From the NCBI GenBank assembly GCA_027924585.1, contig BSBM01000809.1, forward strand, positions 7,535,001-7,599,000: a stretch of DNA of 64,000 bases, given 5' to 3'. The DNA comes from Larix kaempferi. Taxonomy: Eukaryota; Streptophyta; Pinopsida; Pinales; Pinaceae. The translations under genes were made by a program, and so were the position numbers. Of the stretch, positions 1-12,119 are shown in pieces (the stretch's first letter is position 1; the number at the start of each line of letters is the position of its first letter). The notes under the pieces were generated by a model, which was given only the letters and a program-made list of their open reading frames with translations, did no database searches and was not told where the DNA came from.

Positions 1-1530
1 TAAAATTATTGATATTCACAGATTCATCATGATTTATGACCTACCCATCATCTAGTTCTAACTGAGATGCAATATTTATTTTTGAATGCTTGAATACTAA
101 AGTTTTACTTGAACTAAATAAAAAATATTAATTGAGGAAATAGTTTACTGTATAAATTCTTCCAAATTTAATGGAATAATTTGTTGAGTTAATTTTTCTA
201 GATTTAATAGAATATATATTTAAAGATTTAAAAAAAATTCAATGTAGATAAAGTCCTTGTAATAAAATACTTCCAAATTTAATGAAATATGTGTTTAATG
301 AATATATAACCAATGTTAAAATGACTTTATTTTCCACAACATGCATACATATTTAAACAAATATTATTTCGATTTCATCCGACGTATACCCTCTTTTCTC
401 ATGAGATCATAGCTAAAGACAACGCAAGGAAAAGTCGCTCTGTCTACTTGTTCACTTATACACCCTCATTAATACATGGTACAAATTTCTCACTCAAATC
501 GATAGCTTGTAATATCTATATCTATATAATATATATATATCATTTAGACTCAAGGGAGTTCCCTCGATTTAATGTATGGCATGAATTTCCCATTAGTACC
601 GGATATAAGGGTTTTTCTTATTAAGAAAGTAAAATATCTGGTATGTAATCATAAAGTGATTCTTAATGACCTAAAGGGTTATCGTTGTAACACTTATTCA
701 ATTTATCACATGAAAATAGAACATCTAACATGTGATACATAAAGTAGTTCTTAATGACATGATGGTTATGTTTAAGACACGTATTAGAATTTTCACTTAA
801 AAAAAATATAATCATATAAACATAAAGTAACTCTTTTATGATATAAAGGATTTTGCTTACCCTATCTAGTGTAATCCTCACATGAAAGAATGTTATCAAT
901 CCTATAGATACATAAAGATAATTCTTATTCTAAATAATGGACTATGATTATAACACGTAACCAAATCGCTGTCGGATGTAGAATTTCGATTAATGAAAAC
1001 ATGATGTAGAAATACCAAAGGAAACTATTCACAGGAGAAGTTTTGTTTGGCGTAGGGTTCTTCGCCTTGGATGCAATACGGTGAGATGACTCATCACTTG
1101 ACACACGACAGGACCATCAAGGTGTCGAGATGAGGTATCCGTTGGTCGAAGATCCATTGCTCACCTGTCACCGAGTGAACTTAAATATGAAGCTCGTTTA
1201 CTCCGTCAAGAAGGGGATGCGTTGGATTGCTTTTAGTAGCGGGGATCGCAAATACAGGAACTGGCAGCAATTCTGATGTCCTCACGCTTAATGCGAGGAC
1301 CCCACATGCATTGGCGTCAGCCGATCTGTTATATTATCAGGGTTATATCTAACTAAGTTAAGTCAGAAGCAAGGGGGAGTTACATGCGTGAGTATAGGTG
1401 ATTAAGAAAATACAACTGGAGAATAGGCAAGACAGGGTGTTAACTCCCAGGTAGCTCTCACCGATCTATTACCATTCAATAAATCGGAATCTATCATACA
1501 TACCAAGAGTGTTGAAACTAATTCTTAAGG
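1..1530. other. AT-rich sequence, no gene recognised
   Basis: The first kilobase is strongly AT-rich and holds no open frame that resembles a protein. From about 1030 to 1450 the base composition becomes more balanced, as in the LTRs seen further along, but I could not pair this stretch with another copy in the window. Most likely old repeat DNA. Confidence 0.5.
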
Positions 1531-1532
1531 CC

Positions 1533-1750
1533 GCGATCTACGACAATCGAGTCGGCGATTGTACAGGTCTCATTTAGATTCACGATCGACAAAGATCGTA
1601 CTAGACAATACACTGGTTTGCTTTAAGCTACGGTCTACAGAGATCGAACAAGAGATTGCATAGGATTTTTATTTATGTTACGGTCTATAGAGATCGAACA
1701 AGAAATTGCACAGGATTTTTATTTATGTTACGGTCTATAGAGATCGAACT
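1533..1750. repeat. Tandem repeat, 50-bp unit, about 4-5 copies
   Basis: The phrase CGGTCTATAGAGATCGAAC recurs at 1631 (one mismatch), 1681 and 1731, exactly 50 bp apart. Two more diverged units lie upstream near 1533 and 1582 (GATCTACGACAATCGA and GATCGACAAAGATCG). The downstream copies are nearly identical and the upstream ones decayed, so the array seems to have been extended most recently at its right side. Confidence 0.8.
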
Positions 1751-2008
1751 GCTTAATGTTCAATTGTGGTAAAGACAAGTTTTAAACTAATTTGTTAGGG
1801 TAGCACGGCCTCAGGCTCACGTATCGATCTAGAGATCCGATCCTTACATTTAAACAGGGCTTTCAAAACCAAATGTCTTGAACCGATGGATTGGTTTTTA
1901 CCCAAATATTTTTTTTTCAAATCAAATAGGGAACATTCAGAATTAAGTATAACATTGGTTTGAAGGTCTTATTAGCCCATGCACGAAGATGAATAAAAAG
2001 ATTTACAT

Positions 2009-2295
2009 CTATTGAACGCTTGCCATCAGAAAATCAATATGTAAAATGCGCAAATAATTATAAGATCTGAGTTGGACGTTTTCCAACAGAAAATCGGTAT
2101 GCAAAATGCGCAGAGAATTATAAGATCTGAGTTGGACGCTTGCCAACAGAAAATCAGTATGTAAAATGCGAAGAGAATTATAAGATCTGAGTTGCACGCT
2201 TGCCAACAGAAAATCAGTATGTAAAATGCGCAGAGAATTATAAGATCTGAGTTGGACGCTTACCATCAGAAAATCACTATGTAAAATGCGCACAG
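2009..2295. repeat. Tandem repeat, 60-bp unit, about 5 copies
   Basis: The unit contains AGATCTGAGTTGGACGCTT and CAGAAAATCAGTATGTAAAA and repeats with an exact 60-bp period. Because 60 is a multiple of three, the minus strand stays open and reads as a repeating 20-residue peptide (LRILHTDFLLASVQLRSYNS). This open frame is best explained by the period, not by a gene. Confidence 0.9.
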
Positions 2296-2299
2296 ATCT

Positions 2300-3395
2300 T
2301 ATAGACCTCTGCCGATTTTATACATTGATTTTTCTGTTGGCTAAATGTTTAACTCAAACCAAGAATGCATATAATAAAAATACCCAACGATTTCCTCATT
2401 TACAACAGAAGTAAAATTCAGATTCGTAATCGCCCAAAGAAGTTTCAACCTATTAAAGCTGTAATTATTCATCTAATCAGGAATAACAAAAAATGAATAA
2501 CATTTAGAGCCAATGTTACCTGTCGAGTCGAATCGCTGCTCAAACCATGGATGAAGTTTTTGGTAAAGCTGCTTTTGATCCACTCCTTATTTTGCAAGGT
2601 TTACCGAAGACCGTGAAATAATATGATTCTAGTGCCTTGAAGGCTGACCGGCTGTGATATTAAGTGTAAGACCCCTCTTGTACGGTTCTCACTAACTGAA
2701 CCTGAACCTGAAACTTAACAGCGTAATATAAAACAGATTAGATACCATCATTGATAGAAAAATAAAATAAATTTACTAAATAACTTAGCAAATATAGACA
2801 AACCATAACCTATCACGCGTAGGTCGTGACCGTTGTCGAAGGAGAAGTTGTCGTTAATTTGATCGAGCTTGTGCATTGTCGTCCGCATCCTCCGTAGGAT
2901 CCCTCGGGAAAAGCTTGATTAACCATAGGCTAATAAAATGTTAGCTTCGCCACCCAATCACAGGCTCATGCTTTCAGTCGCATAGCCACCCCCGAGCTTC
3001 GGGTCGTAGAGCTCACACACACAAAAATATAGAGACTCGGAAATGGGTTTGCCCCCACCAGAATCCCTTGCCAAACTCCAATAGCAGCAATCCACTCTCT
3101 TTAGAAAAATTACGATAACCATCCAAACCATGGGTCCCTTCCCCATTCCCAAAGCCTTCCTTAAATTAGAAAATCTGTTGCGACACATGTCGCTTCATGC
3201 AAAAATATTTAATTTCTTTTTATTAAAAAGTAATTTAGGTCACCTATCCATGTGTCAAGTTTTGTAGAGAGTGCACAAAATTTCCTAAGTTTACTCAAGT
3301 TTGTCTCCATGAAGTTTCTTCTAATCTCTATTATTGTGGGTGTAAGTGGTGTTAACTAAATGTTCAAGCCTAAGATTCCATTTTGCTCGTCAAAT
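2300..3395. other. No gene recognised
   Basis: Mixed-composition sequence without a recognisable protein, RNA gene or LTR end. A short minus-strand open frame at 2958-3188 has no family features. Confidence 0.4.
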
Positions 3396-3575
3396 AATGA
3401 TTTCTATTATTTTAAATACTAAAATCTATTTTCATGTACAAAATGTCTAAAATAATAATTTCTATTATTTCAAATACTAAAATGTATTTTCATATGCAAA
3501 TGTCTAAAATAATAATTTCTATTATTTCTAATACTAAAATGAATTTTCCTGAGCAAATGTTCTAAATGCAGTGTT
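3396..3575. repeat. Tandem repeat, about 58-bp unit, 3 copies
   Basis: TTTCTATTAT starts at 3401, 3459 and 3516, each followed by an AATACTAAAAT-type block and a CAAATGTCTAAA-type block. Three diverged copies, AT-rich, no coding content. Confidence 0.8.
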
Positions 3576-3619
3576 ATATGTTTTTATGCATAATGTTTAA
3601 CAATCAATCCCTTCTATGA

Positions 3620-3845
3620 CCTAGGTACAACACCATTGGGCCCATCCGTCATTTATGCATCTTTCAACATGGTACCACTCTGTTGGGTCCAATCATCCGT
3701 CGTTTCAATTTCTCGGCAAGGTACCACATTGTCAGGTCCTTGCGTTTGTTCTTTCCGTTTCTCGGCAAGGTACTACATCATCGAGTCCTTGCATCCATTA
3801 TTTTCGTTTCTCGGCAAGGTACGACATTGTCAGATCCTTCTGCCG
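3620..3845. repeat. Tandem repeat, 49-bp unit, about 4-5 copies
   Basis: TCTCGGCAAGGTACNACAT recurs at 3711, 3760 and 3809, 49 bp apart. Two more diverged units lie at 3624 and 3671 (GGTACAAC, GGTACCAC). The three overlapping plus-strand open frames here (3636-3889) are products of the repeat. Confidence 0.85.
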
Positions 3846-3849
3846 ATAT

Positions 3850-4755
3850 TCTTTCATTTGACTTGCGGGAACTTCATGTAGGGATTTAGGACCCATTACC
3901 TTCAATCCTCTGTCTACATACTATTGGAGACTAATGGTGCTGACGAGTAAGTCCATTCTTACTGTGCGCCCCCCAACTTGTATGTGACCAACTTCGCCAT
4001 GGTCCACATCGCACGAACTCACACTTCCCCTTAGTAAGTAGATTAGTGATTTTCTACTCATGCGTGAAATTCCATCGGAAGTCGACATTGTCGTCATTCT
4101 CCCCGTGAGTGATTTATCCGTACTCTATGACCCTTCAAGTCCTTTGTGTGTCCGTCGTTGAATCGTTTCACCTGTCGCTACACACATTCTCAAAAGCACA
4201 TATTAATAGTCATGTATTCATTTGTCATAATTCATTGCATAAACCCGCTAACCGTTAAGCAATTACATTTTAGTCATAATGTCCTATATTTAATAAATCA
4301 GTAAGCCATTTCGTCAGCATGTATTTCTTTCCTTCACATCTTATAATTTATCATACATCTAATCATTAAGCATCATATTTATGTAGACATAACACATTTT
4401 TCATAACGCGACCAATTATTAAGCAATAAGCAATTTCATCAATTAATTCAACTATCCGACTCCACATATGTCATCTAATTCATAAATTCATTTATCCAAT
4501 TATTGTCATTCACATCTTCAGGTTTTCCTCAATCGTTTAAGACATATCAAACTCAAAAGACCACTTTATCAAATTTGTTCAGTCGGTTCACTTGATAGGT
4601 GCCCTTAAAGTCCACAGTCATTCTAGGGGCATTACAATACAAAATATAATTTTCAAGCATCAATAACCTCTCTACCCAAAGCTTTAATATATGAATTTAT
4701 CAAAGAATTCACATATGTAAAACAAGTTGTGAGGGAAAGGCATATCGTTAACAAG
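3850..4755. other. AT-rich sequence, no gene recognised
   Basis: No coding or RNA feature recognised. The sequence is AT-rich and lies between the 49-bp array and an LTR fragment. Confidence 0.4.
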
Positions 4756-5125
4756 GGATAAATGCCTTGGGTTTCGAAACCAAGTCTATAGGTGGACGTT
4801 GGTCTACTTTTTCTTAGGCTGACCCGGGATCTATGTAGCTAGAGACCCAACAAAACCCATTTTCACTAGCCCTTTCGGCAACAACCTACGAACATGTTGA
4901 GGTCTCACCCGAGCCAAAGTTATGGGGTGATTACAGAAGTAGGTTTCTGTAATATTGGTGATGCAAAAATATGGAACTGACCCTCTAGCGAAGTCACTCC
5001 CACCTCACGTATACTTCGAATGCAACAACACAGATATGGGACTACGCACCTCCTAGTTACCACAATAAAGACTCTGTTGATTTAGTGTTCTCTATGTAAC
5101 TATGCATTTATCACATTCATCATTC
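4756..5125 (-). mobile_element. Fragment of a gypsy A/B-type LTR
   Basis: About 4840-4935 resembles the left part of the LTR at 12120-13781: ACCCAACAAAACCC, then a block like CCCTTTCGGCAACA, then GAGGTCTCACCCGAG and a GTGATTACAGAAG-like piece in the same order. Similarity fades on both sides and no ends or target duplication were found. It is therefore a decayed remnant of the same LTR family, in the same orientation as the copy at 12120. Confidence 0.6.
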
Positions 5126-5242
5126 TTCGCATGTAATGCCAATTAAATTAAATTAGGACATATTCTAGTCCAAGTCACTTCGAAGACGCATAAAAAACAA
5201 CCTTTCTAAACCCCAAAATCAAGCAAAATCTGGTTCCAAAAT

Positions 5243-7191
5243 TCTAATGCCCGCCTCAGTACATTGACTGACCGTAGACTTGAGGACACTTGCCAAGTGA
5301 TCGGCCAAATAAAATTTAGTAAAATAGTCCTTTGGATATTTGAAATGCTTGAACGAGACTTATAGAAATGGATACTTTTCTTAAATTAATAAATGAATGC
5401 TCTGCTTAATGATTAGCGATATTATGAAATACATGATGTGTATGAAGGAAATGCCGGGGTTGCTTAATGATTAGCATATTTACGAAATGAATGATGATTG
5501 AATGTTGTATATGCTCAACTAAATGAAATATTATGAAATGAAAATGATTGAAAAGGTTTGAATGATGGATATGCTCGACTCATTGAAAGATTATGAAATG
5601 AAAATGATTGAAAATGATTGAATGATAGATGTGTTCGACTGACTGAGATATTATGATGAATGATGAAAATATTTTATGGTGCAGCGCTACTAATGTGTAC
5701 TTCGAGTGTGTGCAGTAGCAGGTAAAACGATTTACCGACTGACTCACAATGGGAAAACAGGGGTCATAACAACGAGAAACATACATAGGGGTATGCTGAC
5801 GGACTGTCGACCTTGAAATAACACTCCACGTATGGGTCGGAAGTCGTTTCAGCTGACCTAGGGAAGCGTGTTCCGTATGGGAGAGGCCACAATGACTTGG
5901 TCGCGTACGATGAGTTGAGGGGTGCATAATAAGGAGAACCTTATCCCTCAGTCGCCCTTAATCTCCAAGGAAGTGCAGTCGAGATATCGTGGTAACGATT
6001 CCCCAGTTGCTACACAATGCTCCCCACTAGAGAAAAAAGAAATTTTCGGAAGGACCTATCGAAAGGGTACCTAGATTATTAAGGAAAGAAAGTCAAAAGG
6101 ACCCGACGATGTGGTACCTAGACGATTAAGGAAAGAAAGTCAGAAGGACCTGATGATGTGGTACCGAGATCAATAAAGAAAAGAAAGTCAAAATGAACAC
6201 CCATATATTTGGCATATAGAAATTACATTAAATCAGTTATGCATGAAGGGACTAATTGTAATTATGTACTTGTCATATAGAATTGCATTAAATTAATTAT
6301 GCATGAAAAGAATATTTCTCACACTTTTAGCATTTAGGAAAACTGTGCATTTATGATCAAAGAGACATATAGAATTTTAGAAATTTTAATAAAAGAATAT
6401 TTTATTTTATCTTATTATTTTTCTAGGCTTTAGAAAAAGATAAAATTTGGAAGAGATATATGTCCATGTGTACTAGAATAATTATGCATGAGAGATATCA
6501 TTCAACAAATAGGTTATATAACAAAACTTGAATAAACTTCATGTACATACCACTCCACCTACATCTCATTGATTTAGGGATTTGAGGAATTAACTAAGGA
6601 GACAACAAGGAGACAATTTAGTGGTTTAGGTGCACACTCATGTGAGAGTGACACTTGCTGCATGAGAGTAAATATTAAAAGAATTATTAATTAAATATTA
6701 TATTTGCATGGAAAGACACATGGCATGAAATTTTTAGTTATGAAAGAAAGGGACGAGAAGGAGAGGATCTATCTTGCTCCCTAGTGCTGGATGGACAACG
6801 GAATAGAGAATTTTGATTAAGTGTGATTCCTTGGAGTTGGCTTGATAGCTTGACCAGGGATTGAGAGATCCCAACAGAAAGCCATCGCATTGTATGTTCT
6901 TACGACCCCAAATTGATCAGGGGTTCAGGGGAAAGAAGAGTACCCCCGATATGGTAAGGAGGTCAACCGAGGGGTCTTCTGTAAATCATCAAGGGCCAGG
7001 AGCTGATCGGGAAACAACGAATCCTCCTCCAGTAGCAAGTTCGACCTACAGTACAGCTTCTATGTTTATTTGCTTACTTGTAAATTCTTAATTTATGGAT
7101 GTCTATTATTGATCATGCATACGATGATTATTTTGTGTTTTTATGTTTTGAAATTTTTTTTTGAGTAGGACCCAAAAAATGGGTTCCTACA
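5243..7191. mobile_element. Solo LTR, same family as 19127-21396
   Basis: The body matches the solo LTR at 19127-21396 through many shared blocks: TGAAATGCTTGAACGA near the left end, ACCGACTGACTCACAATGG with neighbouring text near 5730, the GAGTTGAGGGGTGCA block near 5910, and an end of the form GGACCC..GGGTTCCTACA. The left edge is taken at TCTAATGCCCGCC, aligned with TGTAATGCCCACC of the better copy. AAAT lies directly outside both ends, a possible 4-bp remnant of the target duplication. No internal retroelement coding sequence is present, so it is a solo LTR. It has only a few decayed units of the 39-bp array found in its sister. Confidence 0.7.
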
Positions 7192-7620
7192 AAATGTGCC
7201 AAATCCAGGTTCCAAAAGTGCCAAAACAAGTTCCAAAAATGCCAAATTTGGTTCGGAAAGTGCCAAAACCAGTTCAAAAAGTGTCAAATCCAGGTTCTAA
7301 AAGTGACAAAAAAAGTTCCATAAGTGCCAAATCCGGTTCCAAAAGTTCCCAAACCAGTCCTTAAAGTGCCAAATCTGGTTCCAAAAATGCCAAATCTAGG
7401 TTCCAAAAGCATACTTTTGCTTTTGATATTGCCATTTTTGAAATTCGTTTTTGGGCTTTTATGATATGATAAATATGATAATGGCACTTTTAGAAACTGA
7501 TTTTTCCCTTTTGGAAGGTTACTTTTGACACTTCCAATATTTAATTTTGAAATTTTACAACATATTTTAGCACTTTCAAACTCTGATTTTGCATTTTTGA
7601 AAACCAAACTCGACAATTTA
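7192..7620. repeat. About 22-bp repeat array with inverted second half
   Basis: From 7192 to about 7400, GTGCCAAAACCAGTTCCAAAA-like units repeat roughly every 22 bp. From about 7420 to 7620 the complementary wording appears (TTTTGGAAGG, GGCACTTTTAGAAACTG, TTAGCACTTTC), so the two halves form a loose long hairpin. Text just left of the solo LTR (5225-5242, CTGGTTCCAAAAT) belongs to the same array, showing the LTR landed inside it. The Lys/Ser-rich open frame at 7161-7364 is a by-product of the repeat. Confidence 0.75.
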
Positions 7621-8590
7621 CAAGAATTATAATCACAATGAAATTGAACATACTAGTACAAACAAACATTCAAGTGTATTATTTAACACAATACTTTCAT
7701 TTTCATTTTATTCACAATTGGCCTCACATCACCCACGTCATTCAGATGCAACAAGCAAGGCCATAATCGATCTAAAAAGAATGTGTCATTGACATCTTGA
7801 CAAGTATAAGTTTTTGTTATAATATAGTTCCCTTCCTCGTTACAGACATGTTTTTCTTTCTAGTCATCTACAATCACTGTATTTGTAGCATCCCAACCAT
7901 GGATCAAAATGTACCAAACTTTGTTGAAAGGCTTGATAAATACATAAGTATTTCTATCACCCTCATAGCCCTCTCAGGCTATGAAAGAACAATATTCTTG
8001 TGTTAAAATTACTCTAAATTGTTCCCTTTGCAATCTCGTTCTTTGTAATAATGTTGGAAAAAACTCGTCAATGTTTTTTTGTTGTGCATATTTCCATACC
8101 CCAACTTCAAATATACTGAATCATTTTTCAAAAAATTCCCTTAATCGTGGATGTATAAAATAATACTTTGTGGTTGATTTGATATCCTGTGTTCGTGGAA
8201 ATTCGAATTTCTTTTTTTTTATCAACTATGTGTAACAAAATTCCATTGAAATAAAAAAAATCAATGGTTTATTGGTAACAAATATTCTAGTATATGCAAG
8301 CAAAAAAAACACACACACAACACATTCAAGAAAATATTATGTTTCAATGTTTCTAAGTATAGTGGTTTCATGTTTTGCAATTTTTGAAACAATGTTTGAA
8401 ACACATCACCAGATACATGATACTATGTCCATAAATAATATGAGAATTGTCCAATAAAATTTACATCAATTAAATGTAGAAGTTGTCAAAAATATACAAA
8501 TCTCTAAATGACTTGTTGTCTGTATAATATGACGGTCATTTGAATTTGAATGTATTTAACCAATACCCCATTTTTGCTTGCATTTGAAGA
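7621..8590. other. AT-rich sequence, no gene recognised
   Basis: Several short plus-strand open frames occur (7797-8457) but they show no domain, compositional bias or splice pattern that supports a gene. Confidence 0.4.
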
Positions 8591-8609
8591 GAATGTATCG
8601 GAGTCACAA

Positions 8610-9331
8610 TGACTTCTCGCATTAGAGGAAGCACTGAAGGCTACTCCAGCGCGGTGGTGGGAAACCCACAAGAAGTTGATTACAGATTGACTGCAGTGTC
8701 GCCGGCTGATGATGGTTTACTTTGGCGATGGTGAAACCTATCACACTGGAAAATACGATGGGCGGAACGATCGTGGGAGTCACTTGATGTAGTGTCAGAC
8801 TCTATGGGCATCATGACCAAAGGACAAATGGGTACATTCTTTTGTACACACTTTGGATGAAATGCCATGATCATGGTATGCGTCCGCAGAATTGCGTAAG
8901 GAAATCACTACATGGTTGGAATTGATTGTTTGCTTTATGCATACATTCAGCTTCGCGGATCCCAACCCAGATGTTCATAATGCTTTGCAGTTGATCCACG
9001 ATGTTGTTTTGAAGGTTGTTCCGGTGGCAAATCCTGTGGATTCGCATACCCACTGCAAGATGCAATGTTATAACATTAGTGGAGGACCAAAAGATGGGGA
9101 TGATCCACACAATATCAATATCCCGGAGTCAGAAGGGAGTCACAATGTTGTAGCACCTAATGCACCAGTAGATTCATTTAATCAGCCGCTTAAGGTCAGG
9201 AAGGTGAACATTGGCTTAGAGGAGCATCCGAAGTTTGCAAATATTGGGGATTATTGGGATGATAAAATGATGACGAAGATTACTGAGTTGTTGCATGAGT
9301 ACCAGGAATTGTTTCCTATGAAGTTTTCATA
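8610..9331 (+). pseudogene. Gypsy A capsid-like region and linker to RT
   Basis: Translated segments TPARWWETHK (about 8645) and WVHSFVHTLDE (about 8829) match the same positions in gypsy B (TPTRWWATHK, WVHIFVHTLEE). The longest open piece, 8892-9332, continues through a linker with LEEHPKFANIGDYWDD and ends just before the RT, with the typical ELLHEYQELFP block. Several stops and frame changes occur before 8892. It is probably the structural (capsid) part of the polyprotein; the assignment rests on position and the W/F pattern, not on a strong family motif. Confidence 0.6.
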
Positions 9332-10285
9332 AATGAAAGGATTTTGGGTGATTTAGGAGAAATGAGGATTCCGCTGAAACCAAATGCCAAACCTATTCGG
9401 CACTGACCCTATCGACTGAATCCCGGACATAAAGAGAGATTGAAGGTAGAGCTTGACCACATGCTAGATGATGGAATTATTGAACTAGTTGAGGAATCTA
9501 AGTGGATTAGCCCTATGGTTATACAGGATAAGAAGACAGGTGAAGTGCGCATCTGTGTCGATCTGTGCAAGTTGAACGATGCATGTCTGCATGAGTCCAT
9601 TTCCGACCCCATTTACTGATGAGGTGTTGGAAAGCGTGGGTGGTCAGGAGATGTATTCATTTACTGATGGTTTCTCTGGTTATCATCAAATCAATATTGC
9701 AAAGGAAGATTGCCATAAGACGACATTTGTGACTGAATGGGGGTGTTTTCAGTACACAGTGATGCCGTTTGGACTTAAGAATTCCCATGCTATATTCTCT
9801 CACATTATTGTTGTTTCCTTTAGGGATTTCATTCAGAAATTCTTGTAAGTGTACATGGATGACTGGACCGTCTATGGCTTGATCAACGATCATCTGGCCA
9901 ATCTGTGATTGATGTTAGAATGATGTCGATAGCATCAGATATTGCTGAATTTGAAAAAGTGTATCTTTTGTGTGCCGTTTGGGATACTGTTGGGTCACAT
10001 TGTCTGCAAGGAAGGATTGTTGGTCGACAAAGTGAAAATTGCGCTCATCTTGAGCCTGACACGACCAACCAATGTCAAGCAGTTGAGAGCGACGCTGGGA
10101 CACACCACGTACTATCGCAAGTTCATCAGAGGGTATGCAGTGATCACAACCCCTATGGAGAAGCTCCCAAAGAAAGATGCAGTATTTCAATGGAGCACGG
10201 AATGTCAGGATAGCTTTGAGACATTGAAGGCTAAGATGGCCTCAACACCCATCTTAGTTTTTCCCAACAGGAGCAAGGAGTTCCA
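9332..10285 (+). pseudogene. Gypsy A reverse transcriptase relic
   Basis: The fingers and palm of a Ty3/gypsy RT are readable across frames: KTGEVRICVDL (about 9532), FTDGFSGYHQI (9660), MPFGLKNSHAIF (9761), then the catalytic YMDD at 9852-9863, followed by LLGHIVCKEGLLVD (about 9985) and LGHTTYYRKFI. A TAA sits just before YMDD (9846) and frameshifts lie near 9600 and 9910. The TTPMEKLPKKDAVFQW block (about 10146) marks the start of the connection domain. The end is cut by the solo LTR at 10286. RT copies element RNA into DNA; this copy is dead. Confidence 0.9.
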
Positions 10286-11866
10286 TGTTGGGCCTGGCCC
10301 AAGTGGGGAAATTTTGAGCAAGAAGGAGTTTGGAACTATGAAGCTAAGTGCAGTTTAGTTTAAACAATTTTGTGTAAGTTTTTGGGATGCTGCGAAGTTG
10401 CACGCAGTGTAGCATCGAAAGAGCTGCAAAGTGTCCAGTTTATGGAGATCCATCAAGGCAGAATGTTGGATAGAAGATGGCATGTGTTCCGGTCAGACCG
10501 TTGGTGGTCTATTTTTGGTAAAGATGCTTCAGGAGTGCTAAGCGAAGGGTAGGAGCAAATTAGGAAGAAAGCGATTGGTTGCACACGCGAACGATGCCAC
10601 TACCTAAACTAGTCGCATGAGACCCTTAGAGGAAGAATGGCTGGGTGAAAGCAACCTGTTGGCATGCGTGCAACAAGAAGGCCGATAGCGACGTGAAGCA
10701 GGCATGGAAGACCGCCACAATAGAATATTCGCTACCAGGTGCCAGAAGTTCGGTTTTGGGGGAAACCATTACAGTTTTTTAAACCTAAGGGTTTTTGCCT
10801 ACAGATTGTAAAGACATGACCTATGGGAATGATTTATAAATAAGGGCATTTTTGTATGGGAAAGGGTTACTATTCATTTTGTTAAGCTTTGAATATCGTT
10901 GCATCTTTTAAGCTTAGTGCTATTGTAAAGGCTCTATAGCTGAGTGCGCAGAGACCTATCTGAGAGAGAAGAGAGTCTGCAGCTGAGTGCGTAGACTAAG
11001 AACTATTGTACCCTTCCCAAAGACTAATTTAAGAATAGTTCTTGTAATCGTAGCCTCCATCCAAGGGTTGAACCATGTTAAATACTATGTAGTGTGATTA
11101 TTATGTTTTGCACTATTCATTTGCTCAGTATGGATGTCTAATACTCACCTAATACTGCAGTTATCTGTTATGTGGTTGCTTTTATATGTATTCGCCACAG
11201 GGATGATGGGAATAATATGTTAAGTAATAAATGTGTGGGTGAATGTTAAGTATTCAACACTTCTAAGTCTTTGAATGCATGAATTTGTTGGATAATCACA
11301 TAGTTAAGCCCTGGATTCAAGTATAGCGTTAGATCACATAGTATTGTATGTTCCCTTCATTTGCATATACCATGACAATAATAACCTAAGTGTTTTTGAA
11401 TGAATAAAGATGATTAAGTAAGGTTCATTAGAGTTGATCAAGTCTTGAAGTGGATGCACGGTCTAGCTAACATGCTAACCCATTGTGAGTGCTGTGAGGT
11501 AAGCTGTTCATAGCTTATCATTGTAACGCAGGAAGCACCCCATACCATACAGTCATTGGATGTGCTGGTTGCGCAAGCGTCTTCGCTTGTCGAGGTATCC
11601 GACGTGAAGTAGAGACTTCGCGCAGTCTTTTATCCATAGTAAGAGTCCTTTACCGCGCTGCCCATCCATCTTCTCAATCACTCGCATCACCAGGTTGTGG
11701 AAACCTGATTCTGCAACCACACCCTCAGCTTTTCCTTGGGTGAGACCTTAGGATGCTCGCAATCTGTTGCCGAAAGGGCCGGTGAATAGGGGTTTTGTTG
11801 GTATCTTGAACGGCGAAGTACCTGGGTCTACATTGGAAATCTCTAGATCAGTTATCTACGCCAACA
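10286..11866 (+). mobile_element. Solo LTR inside gypsy A, same family as the B LTR
   Basis: It begins TGTTGGGCCTGGCCC and ends ATCTACGCCAACA, with a perfect 5-bp target duplication TTCCA at 10281-10285 and 11867-11871. About 1.58 kb. It contains a TATA-like TTATAAATAAGGGC (10825) and repeated CTGAGTGCG(C/T)AGA blocks (10941, 10983), both found inverted in the LTR at 12120-13781. Excision on paper restores the RNase H reading frame of gypsy A (KEFHVHVDASS), which confirms the ends. The short open frames at 10370-10552 and 11767-12114 are not genes. Confidence 0.92.
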
Positions 11867-12119
11867 TTCCATGTTCATGTGGATGCGTCCTCGATCGCGT
11901 TGGGAGTGGTGCTCACATAGCCAGGACACAGGGATCTGGATCACCCAATTGCTTTCACCAATCGAAAGTTGTCGACTGCGGAGAGGAACTACACCACCAC
12001 AGAAAGGGAAGGTCTGGCAATGGTCTATGCACTGCAAAAGTTTTGACACTACTTATTGGGAGGCCATTTCAAGATGTTTATGGATCATTCTGCGTTAAAA
12101 TATTTGGTGAATAAGCCTG
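11867..12119 (+). pseudogene. Gypsy A RNase H fragment
   Basis: Reads FHVHVDASSIALGVVLT, a stop, then HPIAFTNRKLS, NYTTTEREGLAMVYALQ and DHSALKYLVNKP: the first half of a gypsy RNase H (or RT connection plus RNase H). It matches gypsy B at 18720-18990 residue by residue in most positions. It is truncated by the end of the gypsy B LTR. The last five bases, GCCTG, should be the target duplication of B. Confidence 0.9.

Larger units (their letters stand above)
8590..12119 (+). mobile_element. Gypsy A: Ty3/gypsy relic, plus strand
   Basis: This is the oldest host of the nest. It carries a capsid-like segment, a reverse transcriptase and the start of RNase H in the order seen in gypsy B. It is interrupted at 10286 by a solo LTR; the coding text resumes at 11867 after a perfect TTCCA duplication, and joining across it restores a continuous RNase H frame. 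It is cut again at 12119, where the 3' LTR end of gypsy B begins. The rest of A, if present, would lie beyond the far end of B, outside the recognised sequence. Its own LTRs were not identified. Confidence 0.8.

Noticed and set aside
2009-2293. Minus-strand 94-codon open frame with a 20-residue repeat
   Set aside because: A 60-bp tandem repeat keeps any stop-free frame open; no start context or homology.
2009-2295. CRISPR-like array
   Set aside because: Units are full-length 60-bp tandem copies without unique spacers, and the DNA is plant nuclear.
7161-7364. Lys/Ser/Pro-rich 67-codon frame
   Set aside because: Translation of the 22-bp repeat.
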